A DNA stretch of 33,930 nt. Origin: Thermodesulfobacteriota bacterium. Its GTDB lineage: Bacteria > Desulfobacterota > Dissulfuribacteria > Dissulfuribacterales > QOAL01. The translations under genes were made by a program, and so were the position numbers. Positions 28,066 through 33,930 of the stretch are shown here, piece after piece. The notes under the pieces were generated by a model. It was not told where the DNA came from. It ran no database searches and was given only the letters and a program-made list of their open reading frames with translations. Numbering within the stretch: position 1 is the stretch's first letter; the number at the start of each line of letters is the position of its first letter. The stretch covers positions 1-33,930 of the forward strand of contig JAADCZ010000049.1 of NCBI GenBank assembly GCA_013154175.1. The letters run 5' to 3'.

Positions 28066-30249
28066 ATGGAAAACACAAACAATTCAATTTCCTTTGAAAG
28101 AGAGCTGAATTCGGCTCAGCTTCAGGCGGTAATGCACAATGAAGGCCCGCTGCTCGTGATTGCTGGGGCGGGCAGTGGAAAGACGAGGACCTTGGTTTAC
28201 AGGGTTGCCAGGCTCATAACAGATGGCGTCGAGCCTTCTTCCATATTGCTTCTCACCTTTACGAGAAAGGCCGCGGCAACAATGCTGGAGCGGGCGGCCA
28301 TGCTCGGAGGGGCCGAGTGCCATAAGGTCCACGGTGGCACCTTTCATGGCTTTTGTCACAGGATGCTCAGGAAATATGCAGGGCTCATCGGCTTCTCCAC
28401 CGGTTTTACCATCATGGATCAGTCTGACAGTCAGGACCTCATTCACCTCTTGGCAAGGCAGCTCGAGTTTTCTGGCAAGGGCAAGAAGTTTCCCACCAAG
28501 GGTGCTCTGTGCACCATATTTAGTAAATGTGCCAATACGGGTTCCATGGTGGATGAAGTTATCGAGGCGTTTTATCCCCACATGATGGAACATTCCCAGG
28601 CAATAGCCACCCTCTTTCAGGCCTACAAAGATTACAAGAAGGCCCACGCCCTGGTGGATTATGACGACCTTCTTCTCCTGTGGCTCAGGATCTTGAGGGA
28701 TTTCCCTGAAGTGCGCCAGACCATGTCTGAGACATATCGGTTCGTAATGATCGATGAATATCAGGATACGAACAAGGCCCAGGCAGAGATAGTGCGGCTC
28801 ATGGTCAAGGGTCATAACAATGTCATGGCGGTTGGCGACGATTCCCAGTCCATCTATTCCTTCAGGGGGGCCAACTTCCAGAACATCCTTGATTTTCCAA
28901 AGATATTTCCAGGAACCCGCATCATAAAACTGGAAAAGAATTACAGGACGACCCAGCCAAATCTGGATTGCACCAATGCAATAATTGCCAATGCGAAACA
29001 GAAGTTTACCAAGCGCCTGACAGCCCACAGAGAGGGAGGCAACAAGCCAGTACTTTTTATGGGAATGGACGAGGAGGAACAGGCGCGCTTCATAGTCGAG
29101 ACCATCAAGGGCTATCTTGAAAAGGGTGTCGACCCTGGAGAGATTGCAGTGCTTTTCAGGGCGGCGTTTCACTCCTTCGTGCTTGAGACCCATCTGAACA
29201 GGGCAGGCATATCCTTTGTAAAAAGGGGCGGCATGCGCCTTGTGGATGCTGCACACATAAAGGACATAATCTGTCTCCTGAGACTCCTGATAAATCCCCT
29301 TGATAGATTGAGCCTAAATCGCATCCTGCTCCTAATCGACAGGCTCGGGCCAAAGAGTGCCGAAAGGGTTTACGAGGCCCTTGTCGCCTCAGATTCACCC
29401 CTTGAGACCCTTGCCAACTTCTCGGGCAGGGCTGCATGGGTCAAGGAGGTTCGTGGCCTGGGTGAGACTCTGAAACGCCTTGCAACCTCATCCCTCGACT
29501 TGAGGCAACTGCTTGATGAGTTGATAGGCTGGTACAGGCCCTATTTGGAATCCAGATATTTTGACGACTACCCAAAAAGGTTGCAGGAGCTCGCCCAGTT
29601 GAAGGCCATGTCCTCAAACTATGAAGATGCCGTGGAGTTTCTTGCAGATCTTGCCCTGGACCCACCTGAGGCAGGTCAGGATGACGAACAGGGTGGAAAG
29701 CTCGTGCTATCAACCATTCATTCGGCAAAGGGGCTCGAATGGAAGGTCGTATTTCTCATTTCCCTGTGCGAAGGCAGGTTTCCGTCGCATTTTGCAGAGA
29801 ATAGACCAGATGAGATTGAAGAAGAACGGCGCCTTTTCTATGTGGCTGCAACCAGGGCCAAGGATGATCTATATCTTTGCTATCCAAGTTTCATAAATGT
29901 TCAGGGGGCAGGACTCATGCCCGCCAGGCCCAGCAGATTTATCGATGAGATCCCGGAGCGTTTCCTGGAATTCAGGCGTTTCAGGGACATACAAAAGAGG
30001 CGGCAGACAGGCGGAGGCAGGGCCAAGGCCCAACCAAAGGCCCAGGCAGGTCCAAAAGGGGCACCAGGCAGCGGAGGGGCCAAAAAAACCAAGGCTGGCT
30101 CCTTTAGCCCTGGGGACAGGGTTCGTCATTCCATCTTTGGAAAGGGGGTTGTGACCGAGGCCATCGATGATGTACGGGTAAAGGTGCTCTTTGATGTCGC
30201 TGGTGAAAAGACCTTGCGACTCGACTATACATCCCTTTCCCTGATATGA
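28066..30249 (+). CDS. UvrD/PcrA/Rep superfamily 1 DNA helicase
   Basis: LNSAQLQAVMHNEGPLLVIAGAGSGKTRTLVYRVARLI; MIDEYQDTNKAQAEIVRLM; VGDDSQSIYSFRGAN; STIHSAKGLEWKVVFL; Gly/Lys/Ala-rich linker and a C-terminal Tudor-like RVRHSIFGKGVVTE. Confidence 0.95.
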   Translation: MENTNNSISFERELNSAQLQAVMHNEGPLLVIAGAGSGKTRTLVYRVARLITDGVEPSSILLLTFTRKAAATMLERAAMLGGAECHKVHGGTFHGFCHRMLRKYAGLIGFSTGFTIMDQSDSQDLIHLLARQLEFSGKGKKFPTKGALCTIFSKCANTGSMVDEVIEAFYPHMMEHSQAIATLFQAYKDYKKAHALVDYDDLLLLWLRILRDFPEVRQTMSETYRFVMIDEYQDTNKAQAEIVRLMVKGHNNVMAVGDDSQSIYSFRGANFQNILDFPKIFPGTRIIKLEKNYRTTQPNLDCTNAIIANAKQKFTKRLTAHREGGNKPVLFMGMDEEEQARFIVETIKGYLEKGVDPGEIAVLFRAAFHSFVLETHLNRAGISFVKRGGMRLVDAAHIKDIICLLRLLINPLDRLSLNRILLLIDRLGPKSAERVYEALVASDSPLETLANFSGRAAWVKEVRGLGETLKRLATSSLDLRQLLDELIGWYRPYLESRYFDDYPKRLQELAQLKAMSSNYEDAVEFLADLALDPPEAGQDDEQGGKLVLSTIHSAKGLEWKVVFLISLCEGRFPSHFAENRPDEIEEERRLFYVAATRAKDDLYLCYPSFINVQGAGLMPARPSRFIDEIPERFLEFRRFRDIQKRRQTGGGRAKAQPKAQAGPKGAPGSGGAKKTKAGSFSPGDRVRHSIFGKGVVTEAIDDVRVKVLFDVAGEKTLRLDYTSLSLI

Positions 30250-30815
30250 GAGCGGATATGAGAGCGCTACGGCTTTTGATGACCACGGCAATGTTCTCGC
30301 TGGCCCTTTCTGGAGTGTGTTCTGGCCAGTATGGGGCATGTCGTACTGCCTTTGATTTTGAGACCGCAGCTGATCTTTCCAACCTGGTCTACCAGTGCCA
30401 TACCTGGTTTCAGCTCTCGGACAGACACGCAACCAAAGGCAAAAAGAGTCTCAAGGTGGAGCTCTACCCTCCTGCAGAGTACCCTGGTCTCAAGTTTGTA
30501 GGGCTAAAGGGCCAGTGGAAAGGGGCCCGTTATCTTCTTCTGGATATTTTCAATCCAATGGGAAAGGATTTGACCATGACCATCCGGATAGATGACAGGC
30601 CGGGCCATCCGCCCTATGAGGACCGGGTAAACCATAGGGTGGTGCTGAAACCTGGTCAAAATACCGTGGTTTTGGATCTTGCCAAATTGCGCACATCTGG
30701 CACGGATAGGGCCCTGGAGCCGGAAAATGTGCATAGATTCCTATTATTTGCTAACCGGCCAAAAGGGCCAATAACTATTTTTGTTGACAATATCCGTTTG
30801 TGTAAAGGAAAATAG
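30246..30815 (+). CDS. Secreted protein with carbohydrate-binding-module-like beta-sandwich, function unknown
   Basis: ATGA overlap with the helicase stop; signal-like LLMTTAMFSLALSGVCSG; FDFETAADLSNL...KGKKSLKVELYP...YLLLDIFNPMGKDLTMTIRIDDRP...IFVDNIRL. Confidence 0.65.
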   Translation: MRADMRALRLLMTTAMFSLALSGVCSGQYGACRTAFDFETAADLSNLVYQCHTWFQLSDRHATKGKKSLKVELYPPAEYPGLKFVGLKGQWKGARYLLLDIFNPMGKDLTMTIRIDDRPGHPPYEDRVNHRVVLKPGQNTVVLDLAKLRTSGTDRALEPENVHRFLLFANRPKGPITIFVDNIRLCKGK

Positions 30816-30843
30816 CTTTATCAAAAGAGAATAAGGGGCTTCC

Positions 30844-31383
30844 ATGGCAGAACAGTGCAAAATCGACGAATCAAACATATTTATCAAGGTTCCATGTTTC
30901 CTTACTGGAAAGCTGGTGCTCGATACCGACAGGGAACGGATACGCCAGAAGATAGCCAAGTTCCTTGTCGATGAAAAGGGCTTTAAAATCAGCGACTTTC
31001 AACTTGATAGAGAAATTTACGTAGAGGCAAATAACGAAAAGATAGTCGCCTTTGTGGACCTTGTGGTGCGGATAGACGACAAGTCCCTTATGGCCATTCG
31101 GTGTGCCCCGGGTTCGGTGATTACCAGGGAGGCTGGCACTGTGGCAGCTGCAAGGTTGCTGGAGGAGGATTACATAATTCCCTGGGCAGTTCAGGCAAAC
31201 CTTTTCGATGCCTCGTTCATCGATGTGAAAAGGAAGAAGGCCGTGGGCTATGGTTGGGAGTCCATCCCCACCAGGGCAGAACTTATAAAGATGACCTCAG
31301 CCAACTGGCCCCCTCCCAAGTTGCCAGAGGAAAGGATACCCCTGGAAAGGCAGATACTCTATTCCTACGACACCCACGGCTGA
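30844..31383 (+). CDS. Orphan protein resembling the HsdR N-terminal (type I restriction R-subunit N) domain
   Basis: VRQKIAKFLVDEKG-type start (RERIRQKIAKFLVDEKGFKISDFQLDREI...NEKIVAFVDLVVRIDDKSLMAIRCAPGSV), the architecture seen in PF13588-like proteins; no helicase domain attached. Confidence 0.6.
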   Translation: MAEQCKIDESNIFIKVPCFLTGKLVLDTDRERIRQKIAKFLVDEKGFKISDFQLDREIYVEANNEKIVAFVDLVVRIDDKSLMAIRCAPGSVITREAGTVAAARLLEEDYIIPWAVQANLFDASFIDVKRKKAVGYGWESIPTRAELIKMTSANWPPPKLPEERIPLERQILYSYDTHG

Positions 31384-31395
31384 CGCTCCAGAATG

Positions 31396-31415
31396 AAGAC
31401 GTTGGGTGACGTCTT
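31396..31415. repeat. 7-bp perfect hairpin AAGACGT-tgggtg-ACGTCTT between the HsdR_N-like gene and lnt
   Basis: Inverted repeat read directly; no strong T-run, 15 nt upstream of the lnt start. Confidence 0.5.
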
Positions 31416-31430
31416 AATATGTAAATAGAC

Positions 31431-32978
31431 GTGACTTTCTCCCTGCTGGTAGGATTTTCAGCGGCAATTTTATATAGCGCTTATGCGCCTACATCCTTCT
31501 GGCCTGCAGCCTTTGGGGCACTGATTCCCTTTGTCCAGGCACTCGAGAGTGCTAGGCCCAGGATGGCCTTCAAGCTCGGCTTTTTTTGGGGTGTGGTTTT
31601 CTTTGCCCTGCTCCTGTGGTGGCTAGTCCCTACCATTGCCACCTATGGACAGATAAACTTCATTCTTGCAACCCCTGTGGTGTTGTGTCTGTGTTGCTAC
31701 CTGGCCCTTTATCCAGCGCTCTGGGCCATTTTCTACAAAAGGCTTCTAACCAGTGGTCTCCTGGGGCTGCCAGTGGCCTTGGCAGGTACAAGTGCGTGGG
31801 TCGTGCTGGAATATCTGCGTAGCCATCTTTTCACAGGTTTCCCCTGGGGGCTTGTGGCCTATGGACTTTCGTCAGATCCCCTTTTGATCCAGACCGCTGA
31901 TATCTGGAGTGTGTATGGAGTGGGGTTTATCGTTGTCTTTTTTAATCTGGCCATCTTTGAGTCGACAAGGATGTTAAGGAACGGGGGGCTTAAGACAAAC
32001 AGGTCACAATTGATGATTTTGGGGGTGTTTTTTGCTGCAATTCTCCTTTTTTTCTCTGGTTATGGCCTCTACAGGGTAGGGCAAGGAAAAGGGGCAAAGG
32101 AGATCGAGGTGGCTGCAGTGCAGGCAGCCATTGACCAGAGCCAAAAGTGGGATCCTGCCCTGACCCTTTACACCATCGATACTTACATGGATCTAACTGT
32201 TAGGGCAAAACAGCAACACCCCGACTTGACCCTTGCTGTATGGCCAGAGACGGCCATGCCCTTTTACTTCCAGGAAAACTCAGATGCCAGGCAAAGGCTT
32301 CAGGAGTTTGTTAGAAAAAACAGGTTGTACCTCCTCTTTGGCAGCCCATCCTTCGCTTACGATAAGGAAGGCAGGGTCCAGTACCTTAACAGTGCATACC
32401 TTTTGGGCCCAGATGGAAAGGTACTTGGCAGGTATCACAAGCAGCATCTGGTGCCCTTTGGGGAATACATGCCCCTTGGGCCAATTACATCTTGGGCGCG
32501 TCGTTTCCTGCCAACTGCAGGGGACTTTATTTCAGGTACAGATTCAAGGCCCCTGGAGGGTGGTTCACTGAGAATAGGTGTGATGATCTGCTTTGAAAGT
32601 ATATTTCCAGAAGTTGCCAGGAAAGAGGTGGCAAAGGGGGCAAATCTCTTGGCCGTGATTACAAATGATGCATGGTTTGGAAATACTCCAGCACCCTGGC
32701 AACATGCGGATATGGCCATATTTCGTGCTGTTGAGACACGAAGATGGCTGGTGCGGGCAGCAAATACCGGAGTAAGCCGCATAATTTCTCCCTTGGGCGG
32801 GGTGAGGGTAAACTCAGGGCTTTTCAGGCCGGAGTTTGTGGCATCGAGGGTGGAGCTCAATGGGGGAGAGACCTTTTTTGTGCAATTTGGCACTATGTGG
32901 TTTATTGCCATGAATTTATTGGTTATTATTTTTATTGGCTATAAAATAAAGAATGCAGGCAAAAAGGAGGCCCTTTAG
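31431..32978 (+). CDS. lnt: Apolipoprotein N-acyltransferase (GTG start)
   Basis: Multi-TM N-terminus (SAYAPTSFWPAAFGALIPFVQAL...GFPWGLVAYGL) plus nitrilase domain (VWPETAMPFY; YHKQHLVPFGEYMP; GVMICFESIFPEVARK; ITNDAWFGNT). Confidence 0.96.
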   Translation: MTFSLLVGFSAAILYSAYAPTSFWPAAFGALIPFVQALESARPRMAFKLGFFWGVVFFALLLWWLVPTIATYGQINFILATPVVLCLCCYLALYPALWAIFYKRLLTSGLLGLPVALAGTSAWVVLEYLRSHLFTGFPWGLVAYGLSSDPLLIQTADIWSVYGVGFIVVFFNLAIFESTRMLRNGGLKTNRSQLMILGVFFAAILLFFSGYGLYRVGQGKGAKEIEVAAVQAAIDQSQKWDPALTLYTIDTYMDLTVRAKQQHPDLTLAVWPETAMPFYFQENSDARQRLQEFVRKNRLYLLFGSPSFAYDKEGRVQYLNSAYLLGPDGKVLGRYHKQHLVPFGEYMPLGPITSWARRFLPTAGDFISGTDSRPLEGGSLRIGVMICFESIFPEVARKEVAKGANLLAVITNDAWFGNTPAPWQHADMAIFRAVETRRWLVRAANTGVSRIISPLGGVRVNSGLFRPEFVASRVELNGGETFFVQFGTMWFIAMNLLVIIFIGYKIKNAGKKEAL

Positions 32979-32980
32979 AT

Positions 32981-33930
32981 ATGAATTCGAATAAAAGCAA
33001 CACCATTCATATAGATACTCAGGAGCTCAAGGCCAGGCTCGGCGAGGCGCGTAAAAAAATCGATATGTTAAGAGGTTATCTTTGATGGGGATAAAACCCG
33101 TGACCGCCTTGCTGAAATTGAAAAGGTCATGCTCCAGCCAGGCTTTTGGGAAAATAGCTCTTCAAAGGAGCTTTTAAGGGAAAGGTCTGTACTTACCAAG
33201 CAGCAGGAAACCATTTCATCTCTTGCCTCGACCCTGGAGGAATTGGAACTCCTCTTGGAAATGGCCCAAGAAGAGCAGGATGAGGCAACCCTTCAGGAGG
33301 TCAAGAGGGACCTCAAACAGTTAGAAAAGGAAATAAGAAAGGCGGAGCTACAAAGGCTTCTTGGCGGCCCGCACGACATAAGCAATGCAATAGTCACCAT
33401 ACACTCTGGCGCAGGGGGAACCGAGGCCCAGGACTGGGCAGATATGTTGCTGCGCATGTATTTAAGATGGTGCGAGCGTCATGGCTTCAAGGTCCAGATG
33501 CTGGATTTGATGCCAGGGGAAGAGGCAGGAATAAAGAGCGCCACCTTCTTGGTTCAGGGTGAGTTTGCCTATGGGCATCTGAAGTCAGAGGCGGGTGTCC
33601 ACAGGCTGGTTAGGATTTCTCCCTTTGATGCCTCAGGGCGGCGCCACACATCCTTCGCCTCTGTTTTTGTGGTGCCAGAGCTTGATGAATCCATAGACAT
33701 CGACATAGACGAAAAAGACCTTCGGATAGACACCTACAGGGCAAGTGGCGCTGGAGGTCAGCATGTAAACAAGACAAGCTCAGCCGTCAGGATTACCCAC
33801 ATTCCCACAGGAATAGTGGTTCAATGCCAGAATGAGCGGAGCCAGCACAAGAACAAGGCCATTGCCATGAAGATATTGAAGGCAAGGCTCTATCAGCTTG
33901 AAAAGGCAAAGAGGGAAGAGGAAAAACAAA
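32981..33930 (+). CDS. prfB: Peptide chain release factor 2, programmed +1 frameshift, 3' end cut by the window
   Basis: AAAGGAGG SD then ATG at 32981; 34 codons to in-frame TGA at 33083-33085; +1 frame continues [25 protein letters not shown]... to [30 protein letters not shown] and [45 protein letters not shown]. Missing from the ORF track because of the shift and the truncation. Confidence 0.96.
33071..33085 (+). promoter_or_regulatory. prfB programmed +1 frameshift site
   Basis: AGAGGT TAT CTT TGA: internal SD-like AGAGGT, slippery CTT, then the UGA stop. Confidence 0.9.

Noticed and set aside
28084-29256. 390-aa minus-strand ORF opposite the helicase gene
   Set aside because: Antisense shadow of UvrD/PcrA; sequence has no family-like motifs.
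1-33930. CRISPR array or defence island
   Set aside because: No regularly spaced repeats and no cas, toxin-antitoxin or intact restriction genes; the only hint is the solitary HsdR_N-like protein.

Overview
This window looks like a chromosomal segment from an anaerobic deltaproteobacterium (Desulfobacterota-like; inferred from gene content and σ54/haem features, not from a search). Most of it is dense housekeeping sequence. The minus strand carries ssb, kpsF-like, purF, carB, carA, then HIT protein, an orphan FecE/BtuD-type ABC ATPase, hisD, degP/Q, ftsH, tmk and an Smr-domain gene. The plus strand carries uvrD/pcrA, a secreted protein, an HsdR-N-like orphan, lnt and prfB (cut by the window end, with the programmed +1 frameshift). 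The left third is more accessory: a truncated σ54 response regulator, an ANTAR response regulator, tRNA-Gln(CTG), a nine-haem c-type cytochrome lipoprotein, a large hybrid sensor kinase, a ~920 bp AT-rich ORF-poor intergenic region with several inverted repeats, an orphan radical SAM protein, a serine hydrolase, a tRNA-Sec (selC), GlgX, a DUF5658-like membrane protein and a 72-aa four-Cys protein behind a good σ54 -24/-12 match. I found no CRISPR array, rRNA or intact transposase. The best candidates for undescribed biology are the structured 6050-6972 intergenic region, the σ54-linked small Cys protein, and the TAG-interrupted reading frame downstream of the ANTAR gene. All three are inferences that need comparative checks.
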